Source: CAZGVW01 sp964529265 (lineage in GTDB: Bacteria; Planctomycetota; Phycisphaerae; Phycisphaerales; UBA1924). From it: 5,170 bases of DNA. Numbering within the stretch: position 1 is the first letter of the stretch; each line of letters begins with the position of its first letter. Shown here in pieces: positions 1 through 5,104 of this stretch. The position numbers were made by a program, and so were the translations under genes. The notes below the pieces were generated by a model. That model did not search any database. It worked only from the letters and a program-made list of their open reading frames with translations, and was not told the origin of the DNA. The DNA lies in assembly GCA_964529265.1 (NCBI GenBank), contig CAZGVW010000113.1:1-5170 (forward strand). The letters are read 5' to 3'.

Positions 1-96
1 TCGACGCCGGGGACCGGCCGGCAACAATACCCCCTTGACCGCCCCATCCTGGCCGATCTCGTTGACGACCCGCCACCCCAGCCGCCCCGGCAACCC

Positions 97-183
97 CGCC
101 GGCGCCAAAGGACCAAGGGCCGACCCGCGCTCAGCGGGCTCAGCGCAGCCTTGGCGCTCACGCTCACTCACGCAGCCTTTGCA
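97..183 (+). other. Signal-peptide coding segment of the Asp-box protein, extending upstream of TTG 151
   Basis: In the same frame as the gene, positions 97-123 encode a basic stretch (RRRQRTKGR). Positions 124-183 encode a hydrophobic core ending in the A-F-A cleavage site before Gln-Trp. This is a textbook Sec signal with n-, h- and c-regions, but most of it lies before the first canonical start codon at 151. No ATG, GTG or TTG occurs in this frame from 1 to 150; the only near-start is CTG at 49. Either translation begins to the left of the window, giving an unusually long leader of more than 60 residues, or a non-standard start is used, or there is a frameshift in the first 100 bases. The segment before 97 is Pro-rich and does not look like a folded domain. 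Confidence 0.65.
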
Positions 184-2256
184 CAATGGACGCAAACAAG
201 CGGTCCGCCCGGCGGCGAGCTTGACCACGCGGTGGGTGACGGCAGCGACACGTTTTTCGCAGCCGTGGAAGGCGTCATGATGCGCACCGACAACGCAGGC
301 GATTCCTTCGTGCTGCCTACTGGCGCAGGGTTGCCTGATGGCGCCGCGCGGCCGGTGTTGCAGACCAATGGCATGATCTTCGCAGTCGTTTCATCGAGCA
401 TCGACGCCGGTGATCTTTTCGTGTCGACCGATGGCGGCGAATCGTGGACGGCCACCGGCCTTGCCTCGGTCGTCGACGACTTCGCTGACGCCACGCTCTT
501 TCGCTGGCAGGATGATTTGCTCGCCTATGTCAAGACCTCGACCACCGACAAGCTGCTCACGAGCGACGATTTCGGCCAGACGTGGACCATGCTGGACGAG
601 GACATGGGCACAGGGTTCGGCATCCGCTTTGTGCCGCTCAGCGATGCCATCGTCTCAACGCAAGGCGGCGCCAGCCGCAGCATCGACGGTGGCGTGACGT
701 GGGAGCACATTGCTGAGGCCATCCCCATCTTCAACGCATGGACCCTCGTCTCCGTCAGCGAGCCGGCCATCATCGTGCGCGGCGAGCTTTTCAGCTCGCT
801 CTATCGCACGCTGAACGACGGCCAGACGTGGTCATCGCTGTTTGCGAATGGCACCGGCAACGCATACAACCGGACCGTCACGCTGCCCGATCAGTCGCTG
901 CTCATGCCGCACGAAAGCGGCATCTTCCATTCCACCAACAACGGCTCGAACTGGACGCTTCTCAACCCCGCAGGCCTTCCCCCCGGACCCGTGATGGAGA
1001 TCATTTCGCTCGGCGGAAGCGTGCTCATGGTCAACGCCGGCGTCGGCGCCCACGTGTCAACCGATGCGGCCGCCTCGTGGAGTTTCATCGGCGATGCCTT
1101 CACCAGCTCGTCCGTCGCCCGGCTGCGCAGCGCCAACGGCATCCTCTTCGCCACCACAAGCGGCACGCCGCATACCTTCCGTTCCAATGACGACGGCGAA
1201 ACGTGGCACGAAGTCACGCTCCTTGTCAGCACGTTTCCCATCGAGTTTACCGACGTCGTCGCATTGGACGCCACGACGCTCCTGGCCACTTCGGCCACGC
1301 GCGGCACATTCCTCTCCACCGATGGCGGACAGTTCTGGTCGCAATCACCCACCGGCCTTCCCGTGCTCTATCTCGACGACGACACGCCGATCTATGAACC
1401 ACTGAACGCCGTGGCGAAGCTCGACAATGCCATCTTCGTCGGCACGGGCGGCGCCACCGTCCACGTGCACGACGGCTCGCACTGCTCCTGCACATCGACA
1501 ACCTCGGGACAGGGCGTCTTCCGCTCGTTCGACGACGGCCAGACCTGGCACAGCGCCTCCACCGGATTGCCCATCAACACCTTTGATATCGGCGGACCGC
1601 TGCTGCACCCCATCGATCATTTGCCCACGGTCGGCAGCACCCTCCTCGCGGGCACGCCCTTCGACGGCATCTACCGCTCCACCAATCTCGGCGACAGCTG
1701 GTCAGCCACGACCGGACTGCCTACCGGTATCGAAAACAAGCTCGTCGATATCGAAACAGCCGGCGAAACAGCCTACGCACTCACCGCAGGCGGACTCTAT
1801 CAATCCACCGATGACGGGAGCACCTGGTCGCTTGTCAACGACGAGTTCACCTTCGGCGACATCACCGCCGGCAACAACCTGCTCTTCGGAGGCGGCAGCA
1901 GCAACTGGTTCCATGCACCGGGCGTGTTCAGTTCCGCCGACGGCGGCGCATCGTGGTCGCCCACCGGTCAGCCCGTGGACGACATGATCGTCCTCTCCGT
2001 GCACGCGGAGAGCGATTCGGTCTTCGCAGGCACGCACGGCCAGGGCGTCTGGATGCTCGATCCCGATCCCACGCTCCCCGGCGACATCAACAACGACCAT
2101 GTTGTCGACGTCGCAGATCTGCTGATGTTGCTGGGCGCGTGGGGCGAGTGCCCGGGGAAGGGCGAGCCGTGCCCCGCCGACATCGCGCCGCAACCGAATG
2201 GAGATGGCGTCGTGAACGTCGGTGATCTTCTCGTCCTTCTCGCAAATTGGAGCTGA
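151..2256 (+). CDS. Secreted BNR/Asp-box beta-propeller protein with C-terminal dockerin-like domain (5' end uncertain)
   Basis: A 701-residue reading from TTG 151 to the TGA at 2254-2256. About 13 Asp boxes (S-x-D-x-G-x-x-W type) lie near residues 45, 92, 138, 177, 220, 261, 303, 345, 389, 459, 510, 552 and 595, roughly one per 42 residues. This fits two tandem seven-bladed propellers, as in GH74 or sortilin-like folds, but I see no basis for calling an enzyme. Residues 644-701 form a dockerin-like pair: a first calcium loop DINNDHVVDVAD (645-656), then a second, CPADIAPQPNGDGVVNVGD, with a four-residue insertion, both followed by LL-x-LL-x-W helices. The mature protein starts around AFA|QW (residue 12). 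The start is doubtful: TTG 151 has no ribosome-binding site and would leave an 11-residue signal peptide without charges. The frame stays open to position 1, with an Arg-rich stretch before the hydrophobic core, so the true start is probably upstream. Role inferred: exported, surface- or complex-attached; ligand unknown. Confidence 0.9.
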   Translation: MALTLTHAAFAQWTQTSGPPGGELDHAVGDGSDTFFAAVEGVMMRTDNAGDSFVLPTGAGLPDGAARPVLQTNGMIFAVVSSSIDAGDLFVSTDGGESWTATGLASVVDDFADATLFRWQDDLLAYVKTSTTDKLLTSDDFGQTWTMLDEDMGTGFGIRFVPLSDAIVSTQGGASRSIDGGVTWEHIAEAIPIFNAWTLVSVSEPAIIVRGELFSSLYRTLNDGQTWSSLFANGTGNAYNRTVTLPDQSLLMPHESGIFHSTNNGSNWTLLNPAGLPPGPVMEIISLGGSVLMVNAGVGAHVSTDAAASWSFIGDAFTSSSVARLRSANGILFATTSGTPHTFRSNDDGETWHEVTLLVSTFPIEFTDVVALDATTLLATSATRGTFLSTDGGQFWSQSPTGLPVLYLDDDTPIYEPLNAVAKLDNAIFVGTGGATVHVHDGSHCSCTSTTSGQGVFRSFDDGQTWHSASTGLPINTFDIGGPLLHPIDHLPTVGSTLLAGTPFDGIYRSTNLGDSWSATTGLPTGIENKLVDIETAGETAYALTAGGLYQSTDDGSTWSLVNDEFTFGDITAGNNLLFGGGSSNWFHAPGVFSSADGGASWSPTGQPVDDMIVLSVHAESDSVFAGTHGQGVWMLDPDPTLPGDINNDHVVDVADLLMLLGAWGECPGKGEPCPADIAPQPNGDGVVNVGDLLVLLANWS

Positions 2257-2270
2257 TGCCTCCCTCGCTC

Positions 2271-2296
2271 GGTGAGCAGGTCCCCCTTGGCTCACC
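2271..2296. terminator. Possible bidirectional terminator hairpin between convergent genes
   Basis: GGTGAGC at 2271-2277 pairs perfectly with GCTCACC at 2290-2296 around a 12-base loop. It begins 15 bases after the stop of the plus-strand propeller gene and ends 21 bases before the end of arsC, which is where a shared terminator for two convergent genes would sit. There is no clear T-run on either side, so this is not a classical intrinsic terminator and the call rests on position and pairing only. Confidence 0.35.
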
Positions 2297-2316
2297 CGCC
2301 TAAGCGACTCTCGCCC

Positions 2317-2739
2317 CTATCGCTTTGCCAAGGCCAGGTACGCGCGGATACGCTCGGATGCCTCATCTCGAATGCGCCGAAAGATCGCCAGTTGCTCGTC
2401 CGGATCGTCGCCCGCGATGGCGGGATCGTCCAGCGGCCAGCGCTCTCGTCTCGCAGCGCTGGGGAACACTGGACACTCCTGATCGGCCTGCGCGCAGACC
2501 GTCACCACCACTTCGAACTTCTCGCCGACGAACGCATCCACCGGCTTGGGGCGCTGGCCGCTGATATCGATGCCACTCTCAGCCATGACGCGAACGGCGA
2601 TCGGGTGCACCCGCGTTCGCGGGCGCGTGCCGGCGCTGAACACCTCCCACGCCTCACCGCCGTGATGCCGCCACAGCCCTTCAGCCATCTGCGATCGCGC
2701 AATGTTGCCGGTGCACACAATCAGCACGCGTTTTTTCAT
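2317..2739 (-). CDS. arsC: Arsenate reductase, thioredoxin-coupled (low-molecular-weight phosphatase fold)
   Basis: 140 residues, cytoplasmic; reduces arsenate to arsenite, which a pump would then export. The P-loop CTGNIARSQMAEG starts at residue 9, giving nucleophile Cys9 and Arg15. The redox pair Cys82 and Cys89 sits in VTVCAQADQECP. The general acid is in the LDDPA motif, at Asp105. These match the Staphylococcus pI258-type ArsC, which uses three cysteines and thioredoxin; the second P-loop cysteine of that protein is Ala14 here, which is not part of the catalytic triad. Length is normal for the family. The start is ATG 2739 because family members begin a few residues before the P-loop; the frame extends back to a GTG at 2817, but those 26 residues look non-coding. 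No clear Shine-Dalgarno is seen. A TATCAT box (2747-2752, minus strand) lies 7 bases before the ATG with no good -35, so a leaderless transcript is possible. No arsR or arsenite transporter is in the window. A plain tyrosine phosphatase is less likely because of the Cys82/Cys89 pair. Confidence 0.94.
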   Translation of the reverse strand: MKKRVLIVCTGNIARSQMAEGLWRHHGGEAWEVFSAGTRPRTRVHPIAVRVMAESGIDISGQRPKPVDAFVGEKFEVVVTVCAQADQECPVFPSAARRERWPLDDPAIAGDDPDEQLAIFRRIRDEASERIRAYLALAKR

Positions 2740-2922
2740 CGATACGATGATAGACAGAACGACCGAAGTCGAAACGGTTGGGCATCCTTTCGGCTTGCAC
2801 ACCTGCAGACGGTCCACCCGTGGCGCGTCGGTAACCTGTCGGCCTTGCCGCGTGTCACAGTTTCACGACCAGCAACCCTGATTCCAGGCTTCCAGGCCCG
2901 CTCGGCGTCCACGTCCGACAAC

Positions 2923-3012
2923 CCGTGACGTTTACCGGTTTCGTGCAGGAAACCAGTTCCGCGCCGCCATCCGGGATCCGATACGACGCGTTGAAACTGG
3001 TAAACGTCACGG
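2923..3012. repeat. 20-bp inverted repeat with 50-bp spacer
   Basis: The left arm 2923-2942 (CCGTGACGTTTACCGGTTTC) and the right arm 2993-3012 (GAAACTGGTAAACGTCACGG) are reverse complements at 19 of 20 positions. The single mismatch becomes a G-U pair in the plus-strand RNA. A smaller six-base hairpin, GGTTTC/GAAACC, lies at 2937-2954 and competes with the left arm. The right arm overlaps the first unit of the 14-bp tandem repeat. The structure lies within the broken small gene, 22 bases after its internal TGA as read on the minus strand. There is no flanking T-run, so it is not a simple terminator. Confidence 0.8.
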
Positions 3013-3058
3013 TTTTCCCGTCACGGTTTTCCCGTCACGGGTTTCCACGGGTTTCCGT
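3006..3058. repeat. 14-bp tandem repeat, three full copies plus a partial one
   Basis: On the plus strand GTCACGGTTTTCCC occurs at 3006-3019 and 3020-3033. A variant copy, GTCACGGGTTTCCA, is at 3034-3047, and a partial copy, ACGGGTTTCCGT, is at 3047-3058. On the minus strand each full unit contains GTGACGG and so carries a TGA. Because 14 is not a multiple of 3, the three TGAs (3035-3037, 3021-3023, 3007-3009) fall in three different frames. The array lies just after the hydrophobic start of the small broken gene. Copies of such repeats readily change number by replication slippage. Confidence 0.9.
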
Positions 3059-3163
3059 GATGGGCAGATGAAGTGCAGCCGCCGTGGAGCAAAGGAGCAC
3101 TGTGGTTGATGTGAGCGTGAGCATCGCGTTCCCTTGCTTCCCTTCGTTGTGACTTCGCGTCCA

Positions 3164-4480
3164 TCAACTCCAGGCAGAGAGGAGTTGGATGAGGTCGTTG
3201 AAACTGACGAACCCATCGCCGTCGAAATCCGCATGACAAGGTCTGCCTGCCTCGCATGGACCCCACGCAGCGAGCAATGCGAGCAGGTCCTGGACGTTGA
3301 CTTCGCCATCGCCGGTGACATCGCCGGTGAGGACCGGCTCAAGGCGTTGAGCGAGCGGCAGGAAGTCATGGCCGCCGGGCTGTCGGCCGACGCCCCAGAC
3401 ATCGCACTCGCCGATTCCTGCGAGGCCGAGCAGTGTGCTTTGCGGCGGACCGCCGACGGTCGCCTGCACGGTCCACTCGTTGCCGTCGAAATGGGCGAGC
3501 GAACCGCCGGTCGTCCAGACATCGGCGGACCAGACGTTATCCGAGGCAAGGGCAACGATGCTCTGGCCGCCGCCGGGGCTTTCGACTTCGGTCCAGTCCG
3601 AGCCGTCCCAATGCAGCATGAACGGCGAGTATGAAATGTCAACATCCCACTTCTGTCCGGCGATCCAGATATCATCCGGTGCGACGGCGTCGATGTCATG
3701 CAGGAAGTTCCAGAAGTATGGACTCGGCGCATCGACCTGGCGCCACGAGTCACCGTCCCAGTGGATGACGTAACTGGTCGCCCATGAATTGCCTGAGCCG
3801 CCGACGGCCCAGACATTGTCGCTGGCGATGGCCTTCACACCGCGAATCTGCTCGCTGTACGCTGCGTCTGGTGTTTCGTGAACGGTCCAGTCCGAGCCGT
3901 CCCAGTGGAGCATGAACGCGGGGAACCCATAGCCGGCTGGCGAAGGCCAGATGCCGCCCGCCCAGATGTCATCGGAGGAGATGGCGTCAATGTCATTGAG
4001 AATGGCGCCTGAACTCTCACCCTGCGAGAACGGCGCGGGAACGATTTCCCACGATGAACCGTCCCAGTGCAGCGTCAGCGGTTGCGGCCCGACGTGGCCG
4101 TGACTCTGCTGCGTCTTGAAATGGCCAACCGCCCAGACGTCGTCGGGGGCGATGGCTTTGACGGCAGTGAGGTAGCACTGCGTGCCGCCGTCGTAATCAA
4201 GGCCGGGGCTGGGGCTGGGGATATGTTCCCACGTTGAGCCGTCCCAGTGCAGGATGTAGGTGTAGTGCTCGGTGGTGAACGGCATGAGCTCGACCTTGAA
4301 GTAGCCGACCGCCCATGCGTCATCTTCCGACAGGGCATCAACATCCGTGAGCCAGGTGTTGATGCTTTCGGGTGGATTGGGCACGTCGATCTCCGTCCAT
4401 TGCCGGCAGTCGCCTCTGGCGTGCGCAACCGCTGTGAAAGCAAACGCGATGATGATGGTTGCAGTGTCTCGAATGTTCAT
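3164..4480 (-). CDS. Secreted seven-bladed beta-propeller protein with C-terminal dockerin-like domain
   Basis: 438 residues from ATG 4480. The signal peptide is MNIRDTATIIIAFAFTAVAHA, with likely cleavage after AHA at residue 21. Seven repeats follow, each with a 'D-x-W-A-V-G'-like strand (Trp56, 116, 173, 224, 272, 317, 362). Six also carry an 'LHWDGSxW' strand (near 77, 137, 191, 239, 289 and 329). The missing last strand of blade 7 could be supplied by the N-terminal WTEIDVP segment, closing the ring. Residues 386-438 are a dockerin-like pair: GDVTGDGEVNVQDLLALLAAWG, then HADFDGDGFVSFNDLIQLLSAWS. No catalytic motif is visible; a binding or scaffold role is inferred. The frame stays open far upstream (to 5149), but ATG 4480 is chosen because a clean signal peptide starts there. 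The ribosome-binding site is weak. It shares its tail type with the plus-strand propeller protein but not its repeat type. Confidence 0.92.
   Translation of the reverse strand: MNIRDTATIIIAFAFTAVAHARGDCRQWTEIDVPNPPESINTWLTDVDALSEDDAWAVGYFKVELMPFTTEHYTYILHWDGSTWEHIPSPSPGLDYDGGTQCYLTAVKAIAPDDVWAVGHFKTQQSHGHVGPQPLTLHWDGSSWEIVPAPFSQGESSGAILNDIDAISSDDIWAGGIWPSPAGYGFPAFMLHWDGSDWTVHETPDAAYSEQIRGVKAIASDNVWAVGGSGNSWATSYVIHWDGDSWRQVDAPSPYFWNFLHDIDAVAPDDIWIAGQKWDVDISYSPFMLHWDGSDWTEVESPGGGQSIVALASDNVWSADVWTTGGSLAHFDGNEWTVQATVGGPPQSTLLGLAGIGECDVWGVGRQPGGHDFLPLAQRLEPVLTGDVTGDGEVNVQDLLALLAAWGPCEAGRPCHADFDGDGFVSFNDLIQLLSAWS
3591..3918 (-). repeat. Near-identical 34-bp direct repeats inside blades 3 and 5
   Basis: Positions 3591-3624 and 3885-3918 match at 32 of 34 bases and encode the FMLHWDGSDWT strand of blades 5 and 3. 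The DNA is more alike than the other blades, which share only the protein motif. This suggests a fairly recent duplication or gene conversion between blades within the second propeller gene. Confidence 0.8.
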
Positions 4481-4494
4481 GGTGTACTCGCTGT

Positions 4495-4524
4495 CTGATA
4501 GATGTCGCTGATCTGCAACGTCAA
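4495..4524 (-). promoter_or_regulatory. Candidate sigma-70-type promoter for the second propeller gene
   Basis: On the minus strand a TTGACG box (4519-4524, five of six matches to TTGACA) and a TATCAG box (4495-4500, four of six matches to TATAAT) are 18 bases apart. The -10 box is 14 bases before ATG 4480, so the 5' leader would be only about 7 bases. The boxes lie inside the dockerin-like remnant, whose Val-Asp codons supply the TTGAC, so the match could be a by-product of former coding sequence. Planctomycete promoters are poorly defined. Confidence 0.3.
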
Positions 4525-4555
4525 CGGCCCCGCTGCGATTGAGGTCGGCAGGACA
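4511..4555 (-). pseudogene. Dockerin-like half motif, in frame upstream of the second propeller gene
   Basis: Read on the minus strand these bases encode CPADLNRSGAVDVAD. This matches the 'C-P-A-D-x-N-x-D-G-x-V-D-V-x-D' calcium-loop half of the dockerin-like tail found in both propeller proteins, with Ser at one calcium position. It is in the same frame as ATG 4480, with no stop between, and ends 30 bases before that ATG. The expected helix LLxLLxAW is absent; QRHLSDSEYT follows instead. The most likely reading is the decayed C-terminal end of an older gene whose stop codon was lost. The less likely one is an N-terminal extension of the propeller protein, which would bury the signal peptide. 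Confidence 0.5.
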
Positions 4556-4620
4556 GGCCGCTGGCAAGCAAAGCGGCAAAGGAACAATGGCAAGCGTGTC
4601 AATCGGGCAAGTGGCAATGC

Positions 4621-4663
4621 GGGTCTCTCTCCATGGGTCTCTGTCGATGGGTCTCTCTCTCAT
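4621..4663. repeat. Three tandem copies of a 14-15 bp GGGTCTCT repeat
   Basis: GGGTCTCTCTCCAT (4621-4634), GGGTCTCTGTCGAT (4635-4648) and GGGTCTCTCTCTCAT (4649-4663) follow each other without a gap. The third has one extra base, so the array changes frame and is unlikely to be maintained as coding sequence. It lies about 140 bases upstream of the second propeller gene as read on the minus strand. Confidence 0.8.
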
Positions 4664-4782
4664 GAACCAGAGCCCCATGGACGCGTCCCTGATACGCCGT
4701 AGAGGGCGAATTTCGAGGGCTCGTATCCGTCGTGGCGGAAGTGGCTCTACTCTCATAGGGGCAATGGACGCACGATTCCTGC

Positions 4783-4820
4783 CAGAAAACTTTGCGAAAA
4801 TCAGGACAGGCACTTTTCTG
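4783..4820. repeat. Possible dispersed element with short inverted ends
   Basis: CAGAAAA (4783-4789) and TTTTCTG (4814-4820) form a seven-base inverted pair; an inner GAAAA (4796-4800) can pair with TTTTC (4814-4818) instead. The core, AATCAGGACAGGCAC, is AT-bordered within GC-rich DNA. It resembles short intergenic elements I associate with planctomycete genomes, but I cannot count copies from this window. Confidence 0.3.
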
Positions 4821-4940
4821 ACCCGCCGGAGCCAGATCGCCGCCGCGAGCGCGAGGAGTGCCGGATCGATCGATTCACCGCCGACCGATGCTCGCGGTAC
4901 GCCGAGGTGGACCTGAAGAACCAGGGCAGCGCGCGGTATC

Positions 4941-4986
4941 GCCGCCGCAGCCGCAGCCGCAGCCGCAGCCACAGCCGCGGCAGCCG
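4941..4986. repeat. GCCGCA hexanucleotide microsatellite
   Basis: Four exact GCCGCA units run from 4944 to 4967, followed by the variants GCCACA and GCCGCG and flanked by further GCC/GCAGCC. In the minus-strand frame it would encode a run of alanines (with one valine). It is a simple-sequence tract prone to copy-number change and shows no sign of function. Confidence 0.85.
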
Positions 4987-5085
4987 TGGGCCGGGAGGCC
5001 GAGCGGAGAGGGCGGGCGCTCGCTTGTTCAGGTGGGCACAGCCGCGATCCGATCAGCGATCTCCGGTCGTTCGGTGTGCGCGCCG

Positions 5086-5104
5086 GGCCGCCCCGTAGGG
5101 GGCC
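5086..5104. other. GC-rich hairpin with a possible cUACGg tetraloop on the minus strand
   Basis: GGCC (5086-5089) pairs with GGCC (5101-5104), and CCC (5091-5093) pairs with GGG (5098-5100), with one bulged G at 5090 and a four-base loop. Read as minus-strand RNA the loop is C-UACG-G, a member of the very stable UNCG tetraloop class. No T-run follows, so it is not a classical terminator. The adjacent plus strand also has four G-runs of three or more (5085-5115), so a G-quadruplex is an alternative. Confidence 0.4.

Larger units (their letters stand above)
2855..3124 (-). pseudogene. Small possibly secreted protein, interrupted by an in-frame TGA
   Basis: Starting at ATG 3124, preceded by AAGGGA with five bases of spacing, the frame encodes a hydrophobic start (MLTLTSTTVLLCSTAAALHL) and then meets TGA at 3035-3037, codon 30. 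The same frame continues without another stop to TGA at 2855-2857, giving 60 further residues that look protein-like (for example ASYRIPDGGAELVSC and the C-terminal LESGLLVVKL) with about 70% G or C in third positions. The TGA arises where a partial and a full copy of a 14-bp repeat join. Removing 24 bp of the array (one 10-bp and one 14-bp unit) would restore one 81-residue frame, so I read this as a broken gene. It lies 39 bases after the second propeller gene on the same strand and could be co-transcribed with it. The leader lacks basic residues, so export is uncertain. Family not recognised. Alternatives: a genuine 29-residue peptide, readthrough of the UGA, or a non-coding region. Confidence 0.4.

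Noticed and set aside
2740..2817. 26-residue N-terminal extension of ArsC from a GTG start
   Set aside because: Family members begin a few residues before the CTGN motif; the extension has no family match and no ribosome-binding site.
2272..2928. 218-residue plus-strand frame opposite arsC
   Set aside because: It lies antisense to a clear arsC and its translation shows no domain; it is a shadow frame.
2923..3012. Integron attC site or bacterial SECIS element
   Set aside because: The arms lack the RYYYAAC/GTTRRRY boxes of attC, and the stem is too far from the TGA and has too large a loop for a bacterial SECIS.
3134..3634. 166-residue plus-strand frame opposite the second propeller gene
   Set aside because: It mirrors the blades and tail of the minus-strand gene, with no signal, domain or ribosome-binding site of its own.
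4201..4220. G-quadruplex from three GGGG runs
   Set aside because: Only three long G-runs are present, and they are explained by Ser-Pro codons of the propeller gene.
4845..4900. PEP-CTERM-like tail on the minus strand (SIDPALLALAAAIWLRRVRK)
   Set aside because: The order of Pro, hydrophobic stretch and Arg cluster is suggestive, but the hydrophobic run is only about 11 residues, the PEP motif is absent and no stop follows.
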